Shown here: positions 36,969-45,262 of the stretch, in pieces
How positions within the stretch are numbered: position 1 is the first letter of the stretch
Layout: every line of letters starts with the position of its first letter
From: JAJDXO01 sp965221855
GTDB taxonomy: Bacteria > Pseudomonadota > Alphaproteobacteria > Rhodospirillales > UBA2165
Assembly (NCBI GenBank): GCA_965221855.1
Contig: CBDCSV010000007.1
Span: 124,001-188,000, forward strand
Reading direction: 5' to 3'
DNA length: 64,000 nt
Made by a program: the position numbers and the translations under genes
The notes under the pieces: generated by a model
Told to the model about the DNA's origin: nothing
The model's input: the letters and a program-made list of their open reading frames with translations, nothing else
Database searches by the model: none

Positions 36969-37735
36969 GCCATCGATCCCTTGACCGCAGCCGATCCCTT
37001 TCGTCCGGCGACCTTGCGGCGGACATAAACGACGCCACGCTCCTTTCGGACATCGAAGCCCCCGGATTTTTCGACCAGCGTGCTCAGGTTCTCACAACCA
37101 TAGCTGCGGGGATCGAAGTCGGGATGTGCACCCTGAATGCGGTGCCCGACGGTAGCGAGATTCTCCCAGCCGTCGGCGTCGGGTTCGCCGATCGCGCCCG
37201 CAATGATCTTTCGGGCCTTGTTCGGGCGATCCTTTTTCTGCGCCGCAGTCCTGGCCCGCGCCGTGCCGTCCTTCTTCTCCTCGGGTTCGGCCTCCAGAAG
37301 ATTCTCAACGTAGATGAATCGATTGCATGCGTTGCGGAAAGCTTCGACCGCCTTGCGTTCGCCGAACCCGTATACCTCGAGGCCCTCCTCGCGCAGGCGC
37401 TGGGCGAGGCGCGTGAAGTCGCTGTCGGAACTGACCAGGACGACCCCGTCGAGGGTGCGCTTGTACATTAGGTCCATGGCGTCGATCACCAACGCAATGT
37501 CGGAGGCGTTCTTACCCTTCGAGTTGCTGCGCTGTTGATGCTGGAGGATCGCGAGCGACTGGATCGCCCCGTCCCAGCCGGAAAGCCACTTGTCCGAGAA
37601 GTCCCCGTAGATGCGCCGCACGTTGGCCTCTCCCAGCTTGACGATCTCGTCGAAGATCGCCTGGGCGTGCTTCGCGCTGGTGTTGTCGGCGTCGATCAGG
37701 ACCGCGAGGCTCTTCGTTTTCCGGGCTTCCGGCAT
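36965..37735 (-). CDS. NYN nuclease with OST-HTH/LOTUS domain
   Basis: A 256-aa protein. The NYN domain shows SLAVLIDADNTSAKHAQAIF, DIALVIDAMDLMYK and VVLVSSDSDFTRLAQRLREE, with the expected aspartates. A Lys/Glu-rich linker leads to a C-terminal OST-HTH (LOTUS) domain (about 185-250, ENLSTLVEKSGGFDV). NYN-LOTUS proteins are predicted single-strand RNases with RNA binding. The start at 37735 is chosen because the 16-codon upstream extension lacks similarity. It is the first gene of a two-gene unit with the HEPN protein. Confidence 0.85.
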   Translation of the reverse strand: MPEARKTKSLAVLIDADNTSAKHAQAIFDEIVKLGEANVRRIYGDFSDKWLSGWDGAIQSLAILQHQQRSNSKGKNASDIALVIDAMDLMYKRTLDGVVLVSSDSDFTRLAQRLREEGLEVYGFGERKAVEAFRNACNRFIYVENLLEAEPEEKKDGTARARTAAQKKDRPNKARKIIAGAIGEPDADGWENLATVGHRIQGAHPDFDPRSYGCENLSTLVEKSGGFDVRKERGVVYVRRKVAGRKGSAAVKGSMA

Positions 37736-38033
37736 TGGCTCTCCTTGCGGGCGCCCCTCTCCGGGGGTCAGCCCACGCCGCATGTGGATGAAAGTCGCCG
37801 GAGGTTCTTACGGCCTTGCCGCCGCTCGTGCAATGCCTTGCCAGCTGTTCCGCTCACAGGACCACATTTCTCGACCGATTGCGGTTACGGACGATGATGT
37901 TCCGCAGAGGGGCCGTGCCCACTGTCGGTTATCGCAACAAGACCAGACTCGACATCGCGCTGGAAGGACCCGGCATCAGGTGCGTCACAACCGATGAACT
38001 TGGGGGGTGAGCCGGCGGGCATCACCTCCCTGT
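37736..38033. other. Gap upstream of the NYN gene
   Basis: Nothing recognisable. It should contain the promoter of the NYN-HEPN unit, and its right end borders an IS630 relic. Confidence 0.4.
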
Positions 38034-38265
38034 TCACTGTATCGCAGAGGCCAAGAGAGGGGCGGGCCCCGCTTGCGTCTGCGTCTCTTCCAGGGTACGG
38101 CTGATGATCTCCGCGATCTGCTCATCGCCGATCTTGCGCGGAGTCCCGGAACGCGGCTCGTCGTAGAACCCCGTCCAGCCGGCGCTTGGCAAAGCGCCGG
38201 CACCACTTGCCCACCGTGTTGGCGTCGGCGCCCATGGACCGGACATATCCATGTGTTATCGACAC
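38034..38265 (-). pseudogene. IS630-type transposase N-terminal remnant
   Basis: Minus-strand frames give GADANTVGKWCRRFA in one frame and LDGFYDEPRSGTPRKIGDEQ then IAEIISRTLEETQ in another. This is the helix-turn-helix N-terminus of IS630-family transposases, split by a frameshift. The catalytic half is absent. It is a different element from the intact IS630 at 54112. Confidence 0.75.
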
Positions 38266-38307
38266 GCTTCATCGCACGAATTGATCAAATGAAACGGACC
38301 CGCCGAC

Positions 38308-38721
38308 CTATCGAGATATTCGTTCCAAGGCATCGCGGGCAGTCACGACGGGAATGCCCTCGACTTCTCCGAGTGCGAGCATGTGTTTCTTGTCACCGGA
38401 AACAATCAAGTCGGCCTTCGCGGCAATCGCCGCAGCCAAAATCGGGTTGTCCTTTGGATCGGGGGAAAGGTTCACCGCCGGCGGGGCATCAAGGATAAGA
38501 GCGCGGGTGCCCATGTTCTCGGCAATGGCCTTCGCTTCATCGGCGTCGAGAAACCTCTGCAAGCGGGGCCGCACGAGAACATCCGCCATTTCGGCGATTT
38601 GCGCAGTGGACGTTACGAGTTCGATCTCGCCACGCAACCATGCCTGATACAGCCTGTCCGGTGGCGTGCCCTTGGTTATAAGGGCGCCGATCAGGATGTT
38701 GGTGTCAAGAACGACCCGCAC
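38308..38721 (-). CDS. PIN-domain toxin (VapC-like)
   Basis: A 137-aa PIN ribonuclease (VVLDTNILIGALI with D6; TAQIAEMADVL with the acidic pocket; DPKDNPILAAAIAAKADLIV and SGDKKHM). All key acidic residues are present, so it is probably active. The start is GTG at 38721 and overlaps the antitoxin gene by 17 bases. It belongs to the putative toxin component, PIN family, group of TA systems that cleave RNA. Confidence 0.88.
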   Translation of the reverse strand: MRVVLDTNILIGALITKGTPPDRLYQAWLRGEIELVTSTAQIAEMADVLVRPRLQRFLDADEAKAIAENMGTRALILDAPPAVNLSPDPKDNPILAAAIAAKADLIVSGDKKHMLALGEVEGIPVVTARDALERISR

Positions 38722-38941
38722 GCGCCGCGTCCACCTCCTCGTCGATCAGGTCGAGGATTTCCCGCTGGTCAAATCCGGCATTACGGTTCTTGACTTGGCG
38801 AACGGTGAGATCCAACACGCGGCGCCGCACGGCTTCATCGACGAAGCGGGACAAGTCGCCTTTCTTGCCGCCGGTGCGCGCGAGAAAGGTGCGGACCGCT
38901 CGGTCCGTCTCTTCAGGGATGGAGAGGTTCCATCGGGTCAT
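38705..38941 (-). CDS. Ribbon-helix-helix antitoxin
   Basis: A 78-aa protein starting MTRWNLSIPEETDRAVRTFL, continuing LSRFVDEAVRRRVL. The first strand and helix pair is a ribbon-helix-helix fold. The ATG at 38941 has GGAG nine bases upstream. It precedes and overlaps the PIN toxin gene, the usual antitoxin-first order, and should both neutralise the toxin and repress the operon. Confidence 0.82.
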   Translation of the reverse strand: MTRWNLSIPEETDRAVRTFLARTGGKKGDLSRFVDEAVRRRVLDLTVRQVKNRNAGFDQREILDLIDEEVDAARAGRS

Positions 38942-38958
38942 GGACAAATTCTCCGAGC

Positions 38959-38979
38959 ATATGCATATAGACGTCTATA
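38959..38979 (-). promoter_or_regulatory. Overlapping palindromes, antitoxin operator
   Basis: TATAGACGTCTATA (38966-38979) is a perfect 14-bp palindrome and ATATGCATAT (38959-38968) is a perfect 10-bp one overlapping it. Both lie 18-38 bases upstream of the antitoxin start, over the expected promoter, the standard site for RHH autorepression. Confidence 0.65.
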
Positions 38980-39009
38980 CTCCCAAGTTACCGCCTATCG
39001 ATCTGTGCC

Positions 39010-39345
39010 GTCAATTCCTTGAGGACGCGGGTTCACCAGTATCATCTTCCAGCTCGCTCAAGAGATTGCTGCCTATGCTTTCCGTAATGCGCGCGGCGGC
39101 GGTCTGGATGGAGTCCCGTGCGAGATGGGCATACCGGGCGGTGTTTGTACCAGGGTGTGACCCAGTAGCTTTCCTATCATGGTCAGGCTCTCGCCGAGCG
39201 CCAGCGCGCGAGAAGCAAAGCTGTGGCGCAAATCGTGGATCCGGACGTCCTCGAGCCCGGCGCGCTTGCGGATGCGCCGCCACGGGCGTTGCAGGTCGGT
39301 GAGGTGGGAGCCGGGGACGGGGCCGATACGACCGCCAGACTAGAC
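39010..39345 (-). pseudogene. Tyrosine integrase, C-terminal fragment, frameshifted
   Basis: One minus-strand frame reads HLTDLQRPWRRIRKRAGLED, then VRIHDLRHSFASRALALGES and IGKLLGHTLVQT. A second frame continues TARYAHLARDSIQTAAARIT. Together they give the H-x-x-R, LGH and catalytic Y of a tyrosine recombinase, broken by a frameshift near 39144. The N-terminal two thirds are missing. It is the same integrase type as the N-terminal fragment at 10852-11076. Confidence 0.85.
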
Positions 39346-39780
39346 GCGATCAGCCAACGAAGGACATCTGGGTCCGGTCCCTCCGAAAAGACTGGCGGCG
39401 AACCTTGAATCGGTGACATTATCCGCCCGTGTCAACGCGTAACCGAACGTATCTGTTCGGGTCTAGGGGGATGAATGCGGCGACACGGCGGGTTGAACGG
39501 TGAAAAGGTCGCGGCTTCCCTTGGGACTGCATCACTCCGGTGGAGGTCGCGTGTGTCTCGTCCCCCGGGAAACGAACGCTTACCCCCGAGAGCCGAAGGA
39601 TTACTTGAAAGCTTGCCCGAATGTTTACAGACACGATCTGCCGCTCGTGATGACATAGTGTTTACTCGCCGTATTTAACTCCCTACACACTTTCTCTAAC
39701 CATATGTCATACAAAGATTAATTTGGCATGGTGTTTGTATGACCGTTAAATAGATCGGATTCACATGTTTTGACGAAACC
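39346..39780. other. Gap between integrase relic and IS copy 2
   Basis: No gene is supported; several short frames have no motif. Integrase similarity does not continue here. The right 80 bases are AT-rich. Confidence 0.5.
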
Positions 39781-40995
39781 CAGGGCAATCGCTTTTGGTC
39801 GTTTCATGCGGCGGCTCGGATCAAGTTGAGGAGGAAGTCGTCGTTCCATGCCGCGCGTTTGAGCTTTCCGCGCATGGCGTCCTTTGAGGGTTCTCGCCTT
39901 GCGATGTTGAGGGCGAGGCGTCGCATCAGGGCGAGGTTTTCGGGTCCGTGGTCCTTTCGGTTCCGCTGTCGGTCCTCGTTCATGGTCACGTCGAGGACCC
40001 AGTGGAGGCAGTTTTCGATGGCCCAATGGGCGCGCACGACATGCTGGAAGCGGTTGGGCGAGAGCGGGGCGCTCATGATGTAGTAGCGGGTTTCGGTTTT
40101 GGTCTGCCTTGGGGTTTCGCGCGTTGCCTCGATCTTGCCGAAGGCGGCCAGGCCGGGCCAGCCATGGCGCTCCTGCAGCCATGCGACCTTGTGGCAGACC
40201 GTGGCGCGGCGCGTCTCGATGCGCCCGTGATCGCCGTCAACCTGTTGACATGACGGGAGTTCGTCCGCCCGGGCGGGATCGTCCAGATACAGCCGCACAT
40301 CCTCATGCAGGCTGTCCTGATTGGCCTTGAGCGCCAGCACATAATCTCCGCCCCGGGCGGTGACGGCCTCGGCCGTCGCCCGCTGGGTGTGCATCGCATC
40401 CGCCGTTACGATACGTCCCTTCAGGGCCAGCATCTCAAGCAACTGCGGCATCGCCGCAATCTCGTTGGACTTGCCATCGACCTTCACCTGGCCGAGCACT
40501 AGGCGCGCCTCGGCGGCGAAGGCCTGCACCAGATGTACCGGCGAGCGCACCGCCACATCGGCGAAGGAGCGCCGCAGAGACTTGCCGTCGATGGCGATGA
40601 CATCGTCGGCGAGCACCGAAGCCCAATCCTCCAGAAGCCGCAACAGAACCTTCTGCAAGCCGCCGGGGTCGAGCGCGTTGAACAGGTCCGAAAAGGCGTC
40701 GTGGCTCGGAATGCCGTGCTTCAGCACCAGGAAACGGCGCAAAAAAGGCTCCTTCGCCCGTCCGAACCGCTCCATGTCCGCGCAGCCCTCACCCCCGCAC
40801 AGCACAGAAAGCAGCGCGATCATCAGCATCTCGTGAAGTGAATGGCGCGTCGCATTGCTACGCCGAGGGTCATCAACCCCCTCGAATAACCCCAAAAACT
40901 CCTGCATCTCAAACCTCCGAACACCAAACAACGTCCCCGGAAGTCTGAATCCAAAAACCTAAGCCGTCACAAAATCTTCAAAAGCGATTCCCCTG
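39781..40995 (-). mobile_element. ISAs1-family element B, copy 2
   Basis: The same 1215-bp sequence and orientation as 7412-8626, with the same CAGGG termini. The flanks (GACGAAACC on the left, CGGAGTGAG on the right) show no direct duplication. It marks the right edge of the accessory island. Confidence 0.92.
39804..40907 (-). CDS. ISAs1-family transposase (element B, copy 2)
   Basis: The encoded 367 residues are the same as those of the copy at 7435-8538, with the same GGAGG site before the ATG. The perfect match suggests recent transposition or gene conversion between the copies. Confidence 0.92.
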   Translation of the reverse strand: MQEFLGLFEGVDDPRRSNATRHSLHEMLMIALLSVLCGGEGCADMERFGRAKEPFLRRFLVLKHGIPSHDAFSDLFNALDPGGLQKVLLRLLEDWASVLADDVIAIDGKSLRRSFADVAVRSPVHLVQAFAAEARLVLGQVKVDGKSNEIAAMPQLLEMLALKGRIVTADAMHTQRATAEAVTARGGDYVLALKANQDSLHEDVRLYLDDPARADELPSCQQVDGDHGRIETRRATVCHKVAWLQERHGWPGLAAFGKIEATRETPRQTKTETRYYIMSAPLSPNRFQHVVRAHWAIENCLHWVLDVTMNEDRQRNRKDHGPENLALMRRLALNIARREPSKDAMRGKLKRAAWNDDFLLNLIRAAA

Positions 40996-41118
40996 CGGAG
41001 TGAGGGCGCGCCCTTCATTCAACCACCGGCCGCCAGGAATGCTGCGGCCGCTCCGGGAGCCTTCAAGGCGCGCCGCCCTCGTTCTTCGCAAGGGCGCCGC
41101 GGCTTAGCTTGCGTCCGG

Positions 41119-41700
41119 CTACTGGTTACCCCCGAGAAGCTCACCTCCCAGACCAACCCGCGCACAGCCCTTGCCGCCCATGAACAGGAAGTAGGCGCTG
41201 CCTTGATACGTGTATTGGGAGCGGTTCCCTTTTGGAACAAAGGTCTTCACCACCAGCTCGCCGGGCCCCTGGTTGGGGTCGCTGCGGTTGCGGTTGGACC
41301 AGACATGGGCCCCGGCCTTGGGACGGACCTCGATGATGTGCGTACCATCAGACCTGGAGGCAAAGTTCAGAAGGTCCGCACCACTAGGCGTAGTCCATCG
41401 GTTAGCGTTGACCAACGGGGTGCGCCACTCAAAGTCGATGAATGTATCAGACGAACCGCGACGATATTCATGGCCTCCCGTCAATTCATGCAAGGTTGGC
41501 CAGCCCTTGTCTCCGCCGTCGGACTCAAGCGTCAGTTTCATGCGGCCCGGCGTGGCGTGCGTGCCGCACCCGTCGACGACCGGGCTGCCGGCATTGGCAA
41601 GGGTGAGGGTGCAGGTGGCGAGGGTGCACGCGGTCTGCGCCTGTACGGCCGGGCCCGGGATGATCAGCAGAGCCAGCAGGGCGGTGGCCAGAAATGCCAC
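41119..41700 (-). CDS. Secreted hypothetical protein with start broken by poly-C tract
   Basis: A 193-aa frame with a hydrophobic N-terminus ending in AVQAQ (signal peptidase site) and a mature part with paired cysteines and a tail GGELLGGNQ. The frame opens with GTG at 41700, directly after an 11-C run (minus strand). A better start, ATG at 41729 with GGGAG eight bases upstream, is one base out of frame; with 12 Cs it would join and give MTNRNHPPPP before the hydrophobic segment, a proper signal peptide n-region. No family is recognised. Confidence 0.65.
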   Translation of the reverse strand: MAFLATALLALLIIPGPAVQAQTACTLATCTLTLANAGSPVVDGCGTHATPGRMKLTLESDGGDKGWPTLHELTGGHEYRRGSSDTFIDFEWRTPLVNANRWTTPSGADLLNFASRSDGTHIIEVRPKAGAHVWSNRNRSDPNQGPGELVVKTFVPKGNRSQYTYQGSAYFLFMGGKGCARVGLGGELLGGNQ

Positions 41701-41701
41701 T

Positions 41702-41712
41702 GGGGGGGGGGG
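41702..41712 (-). repeat. Homopolymer G11/C11 tract
   Basis: Eleven consecutive Gs on the plus strand lie between the likely ATG and the signal-peptide codons of the secreted protein. Such tracts are prone to slipped-strand length change. Confidence 0.9.
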
Positions 41713-41867
41713 TGATTTCTGTTTGTCATTGCGTGTCTCCCTTGCTCGGTCCGGCTCTTGATAGTAGGGCCGATCATGGACTTCAGGTCCGGATCCTCAA
41801 TGACTTTACCTCATCTTCGACAGTTTGGCATAGAGTTTTATTGCCCTGACCCATTGCCCTGACGGGC

Positions 41868-41896
41868 TTGACCATGGGCGTTTCGAGCCTTAAAAT
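41868..41896 (+). promoter_or_regulatory. rpmB promoter
   Basis: TTGACC (41868-41873) and TAAAAT (41891-41896) are separated by 17 bases, about 78 bases before the rpmB start. Confidence 0.65.
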
Positions 41897-41973
41897 ACCG
41901 GCCTCGCGGGCGCTACGGGCGTCCGCCGCTGGTTTCGACCCCGTGGCCTAGGCGGGATGACGAGGAGAAGATG

Positions 41974-42273
41974 ATGGCGCGCCGATGTGAACTGACCGTC
42001 ACCCATTGCAAGGGCGTCCAGAGCGGCAACAACGTGAGCCACGCGCACAACAAGACGCGCCGGCGGTTTCTGCCCAACGTCCAGAAGACCACCGTCCATT
42101 CGGACGTGCTGGGTCCGGTGTCGCTGAAGATTTCGACCTCGGCGCTGCGCACCATCGTCGCCAAGGGCGGCCTCGATGCGTTTCTCGCCGGGACGCCGGC
42201 CTCCAAGCTGGCGCCCGAGGGCCGCAAGCTCAAGCGCCGGCTGAAGAAGGCCCAGGACCAGGCCGCGGCTTAA
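41974..42273 (+). CDS. rpmB: 50S ribosomal protein L28
   Basis: A 99-aa ribosomal protein: MARRCELT, GNNVSHAHNKTRRRFLPNVQ and GGLDAFLAGT match alphaproteobacterial L28, with a basic C-terminal tail. The second of two tandem ATGs is chosen because AGGAG lies six bases upstream of it and the MARRCEL start is conserved. THC in VTHCKGV is an unusual small insertion relative to the common TGKGV. It has its own promoter and terminator. Confidence 0.93.
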   Translation: MARRCELTVTHCKGVQSGNNVSHAHNKTRRRFLPNVQKTTVHSDVLGPVSLKISTSALRTIVAKGGLDAFLAGTPASKLAPEGRKLKRRLKKAQDQAAA

Positions 42274-42299
42274 GCTCGGTTATTCACGATGTTGCAAAA

Positions 42300-42326
42300 G
42301 GCTCGCCCGAAAGCGGGCCTTTTTGT
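42300..42326 (+). terminator. Rho-independent terminator after rpmB
   Basis: GCCCG-AAAG-CGGGC followed by CTTTTTG, 30 bases after the rpmB stop and before the convergent cobT gene. Confidence 0.85.
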
Positions 42327-42356
42327 TCGGGTCGGCCGGGTTGCCCGGCGGGTCGC

Positions 42357-44216
42357 CTAGTGCATCAGCGCGTGCCGGGGCGCCGAGGTCTCCTCCTCGA
42401 ACAGTTCGGCCAGGTTCTGCATCATGGTGCCGCCCAGTTCCTCGGCGTCGTTGATCGTCACGGCGCGGCGGTAGTAGCGGGTGACGTCATGGCCGATGCC
42501 GATGGCGGTGAGCTCCACCGGTGAGCGGCGTTCGACATAATCGATCACCGTCCGCAGGTGCTTCTCCAGGTAGTTGCCCGGATTGACCGAGAGGGTGGCG
42601 TCGTCGACGGGCGCGCCGTCGGAGATTACCATCAGGATGCGCCGCTGCTCGGGCCGGACAATCAGCCGGTTGTGGGCCCAAAGCAGGGCCTCGCCGTCGA
42701 TATTCTCCTTCAGCAGACCTTCCCGCAGCATCAGGCCGAGATTGCGCCGGGCGCGGCGCCACGGCGCGTCCGCCGCCTTGTAGATGATGTGCCGGAGATC
42801 GTTCAGCCGGCCGGGCGCCGCCGGTTTGCCTTCGGCGACCCACTTCTCGCGCGCCTGGCCGCCTTTCCAGGCGCGGGTGGTGAAGCCCAGGACCTCGACC
42901 TTCACGGCGCAGCGTTCCAGCGTCCGGGCGATGATATCGGCGCTCATGGCGGCCACCGAGATGGGGCGGCCGCGCATGGAGCCCGAATTGTCGATCAGCA
43001 GGGTGACCACCGTATCCCGGAAGTCGGCCTCCTTCTCGACCTTGTAGGAAAGCGCGTGGCGGGGGTCGACGATCACCCGGTGTAACCGGCTGGCGTCCAG
43101 CAGGCCTTCGTCGAGGTCGAATTCCCACCAGCGCTGCTGCTGCGCCATCAGGCGGCGCTGCAGGCGGTTGGCGAGCCGCGCCACCACGCCCTGCATGTGC
43201 ACCAGCTGCTGGTCGAGCTGGGCCCGGAGCCGCGCCAGCTCCTCGGGCTCGCACAAGGCCTCCGCCGCGGTCACTTCGTCGAACTCGGTGGAGAACGCCA
43301 TGTAGGCGGGCAGGGAATCGTCCGAGAATTCGGGCCGCAGGGGCCGGCCCCGCATGCTGACGTTCGGATCTTCCTCGAGTTCGGAGGGATCCATCAGGGT
43401 TTCCATGTCCTCGTCGGAATCGGATTCCATGGAGTCCGCGTCCATCTCCATGGAATCGGAATCGTCCGCGCCGTCGTCGGACTGGGAATCGGCGTTGTCC
43501 TGGTCGTCCTGGTCCCGGGCGTCCTGATCCTGTTCGTCGGAGGTGTTGTCCTGGCTCTCGGATTCGGAATCGGATTCGGGCGCCAGATCGAGAATCTCCA
43601 GGATATCGCGCAGGTTCTCGCCGAATTGCTCCTGGTCGTGAACGCATTGGGGCAATTTGCGCAGCTCGGCGCCGATCTTGTCCTCGACCCAGTCCCGCCA
43701 CTGCTCCATCAGCGGCTGGCCCGACGCGGGCGTAGGTTCGCCGGTGACTTTTTCGCGGACCAGAAGCCCGACCGCGTCGGCGAGCTGGGCAATATCCTTG
43801 TCGACCACCTGGTGATAGCCCTTCTGGCGGCAGTCGGCGTCCCGGAATTCGCGGATGTTCTGGGCAACCCCGGTCATGTTGCGGCAGCCGAGCGCTTCCA
43901 CCCGCGCCTGCTCGGCGCTGTCGAACACGGCCGCGCCGCCGAGGGTCGAGGGCGCCTGTTTCCGGTAGAGCGCTTCGTCGTGATAGCGCAGACGCAGCGC
44001 CGCCGCGTCCGCCTCGCCGCGGAGCGCGCATAAATCCTCGTGGCTGAACTGACGGGCCGGTGCCGGCAGGCGGGCATTGCCGCCGTCTGGCCCGATGGTC
44101 AGGCCGTGGGCGCCCGGCGCGAACGAGACGTTGACGTCGTCCCGGGTGGAGACCGCCTTCAGGGCCGCTTCGGTGACCCGCTTGATCAGATCCTGGCCTT
44201 CTGGATCCACTGCCAT
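42357..44216 (-). CDS. cobT: Aerobic cobaltochelatase subunit CobT
   Basis: A 619-aa subunit of the CobNST complex that inserts cobalt into hydrogenobyrinic acid a,c-diamide with ATP. An N-terminal helical domain leads to a strongly acidic middle (about 220-290, DSDSESQDNTSDEQ and later runs) and a C-terminal von Willebrand A domain with the MIDAS motif LLIDNSGSMRG (DxSxS). Length and layout match CobT. It follows cobS by 25 bases on the same strand. CobN is not in the window. Confidence 0.95.
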   Translation of the reverse strand: MAVDPEGQDLIKRVTEAALKAVSTRDDVNVSFAPGAHGLTIGPDGGNARLPAPARQFSHEDLCALRGEADAAALRLRYHDEALYRKQAPSTLGGAAVFDSAEQARVEALGCRNMTGVAQNIREFRDADCRQKGYHQVVDKDIAQLADAVGLLVREKVTGEPTPASGQPLMEQWRDWVEDKIGAELRKLPQCVHDQEQFGENLRDILEILDLAPESDSESESQDNTSDEQDQDARDQDDQDNADSQSDDGADDSDSMEMDADSMESDSDEDMETLMDPSELEEDPNVSMRGRPLRPEFSDDSLPAYMAFSTEFDEVTAAEALCEPEELARLRAQLDQQLVHMQGVVARLANRLQRRLMAQQQRWWEFDLDEGLLDASRLHRVIVDPRHALSYKVEKEADFRDTVVTLLIDNSGSMRGRPISVAAMSADIIARTLERCAVKVEVLGFTTRAWKGGQAREKWVAEGKPAAPGRLNDLRHIIYKAADAPWRRARRNLGLMLREGLLKENIDGEALLWAHNRLIVRPEQRRILMVISDGAPVDDATLSVNPGNYLEKHLRTVIDYVERRSPVELTAIGIGHDVTRYYRRAVTINDAEELGGTMMQNLAELFEEETSAPRHALMH

Positions 44217-44241
44217 TCGATTTACCCGTTGCCGCGCGGCC

Positions 44242-45237
44242 TCACGCCATGGTGACGTTGGCGGCGCTTTCCGGTAGCTCCTCGCCGAAGCAGCGCTGGT
44301 AGTATTCGGCGATCACCGGCCGCTCGATCTCGTCGCACTTGTTGAGGAAGGTGAGCCGGAAGGCGAAGCCGAGATCGCCGAAGATTTGCGCGTTCTCGCC
44401 CCAGATGATCACCGTCCTGGGCGACATCACGGTCGAAATATCGCCGTTGACGAACCCCGTGCGGGTAAGATCGGCGAGCTCCACCATCTTGCTCACCGTG
44501 TCCCGGCCTTCCTTGGTGCAATAGGCCGGCACCTTGGCGAGCACGATCTCGGTCTCGGCATCGTGCTCCAGGTAGTTGAGCGTGGTGACGATATTCCAGC
44601 GGTCCATCTGGCCCTGGTTGATCTGCTGGGTGCCGTGATAGAGCCCGGTGGTATCGCCCAGACCCACCGTGTTGGCGGTCGAGAACAGGCGGAAATAGGG
44701 GTGGGGCTTGATCACCGCGGACTGATCCAGCAGGGTCAGCTTGCCTTCCACCTCGAGCACCCGCTGGATGACGAACATCACGTCCGGGCGGCCCGCGTCG
44801 TATTCGTCGAACACCAGCGCCACCGGGTTCTGCAGGCTCCAGGGCAGGATGCCTTCCTTGAACTCGGTCACCTGCTGGCCGTCCTTGAGGACGATGGCGT
44901 CCTTGCCGACCAGGTCGATCCGGCTGATATGGCTGTCCAGGTTCACCCGCACGCACGGCCAGTTGAGCCGCGCCGCGACCTGCTCGATGTGGGTCGACTT
45001 GCCGGTCCCGTGATAGCCCTGGATCATGACCCGGCGGTTGTGGGCCAGGCCGGCGAGGATGGCGAGGGTGGTTTCCTTGTCGAAGCGGTAGGCCTCGTCG
45101 AGGGTGGGCACATACTCGCAGTCTTCCGAGAAGGCGGGGACTTCCATATCGCTTTCGAGGCCGAACACCTGATTGACCGAGACCTTGATATCCGGTTCGG
45201 TCAGGGGAAAATCGGCGTGGTCGTGTGTCGTTGCCAT
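44242..45237 (-). CDS. cobS: Aerobic cobaltochelatase subunit CobS
   Basis: A 331-aa AAA+ ATPase and the partner of CobT. It has Walker A GYHGTGKST, Walker B ALVFDEYDAGRPD, the sensor FSTANTVG and the conserved C-terminus GFAFRLTFLNKCDE. The start at 45237 (MATTHDHADFPL) is chosen because the upstream 57 codons overlap the dnaJ-like gene region and lack family similarity. It lies between the DnaJ-domain gene and cobT on one strand. Confidence 0.95.
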   Translation of the reverse strand: MATTHDHADFPLTEPDIKVSVNQVFGLESDMEVPAFSEDCEYVPTLDEAYRFDKETTLAILAGLAHNRRVMIQGYHGTGKSTHIEQVAARLNWPCVRVNLDSHISRIDLVGKDAIVLKDGQQVTEFKEGILPWSLQNPVALVFDEYDAGRPDVMFVIQRVLEVEGKLTLLDQSAVIKPHPYFRLFSTANTVGLGDTTGLYHGTQQINQGQMDRWNIVTTLNYLEHDAETEIVLAKVPAYCTKEGRDTVSKMVELADLTRTGFVNGDISTVMSPRTVIIWGENAQIFGDLGFAFRLTFLNKCDEIERPVIAEYYQRCFGEELPESAANVTMA

Positions 45238-45262
45238 TGTTCTTTCCGGTTGCCTCGGGGCG

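Noticed and set aside
7412..40995. A classical composite transposon
   Set aside because: The IS copies match, but no target duplication is present on any combination of flanks, so simple composite transposition is not supported.
39346..41000. tRNA gene as island attachment site
   Set aside because: I looked around both island edges for a tRNA-like cloverleaf and saw none; the edges are IS ends.
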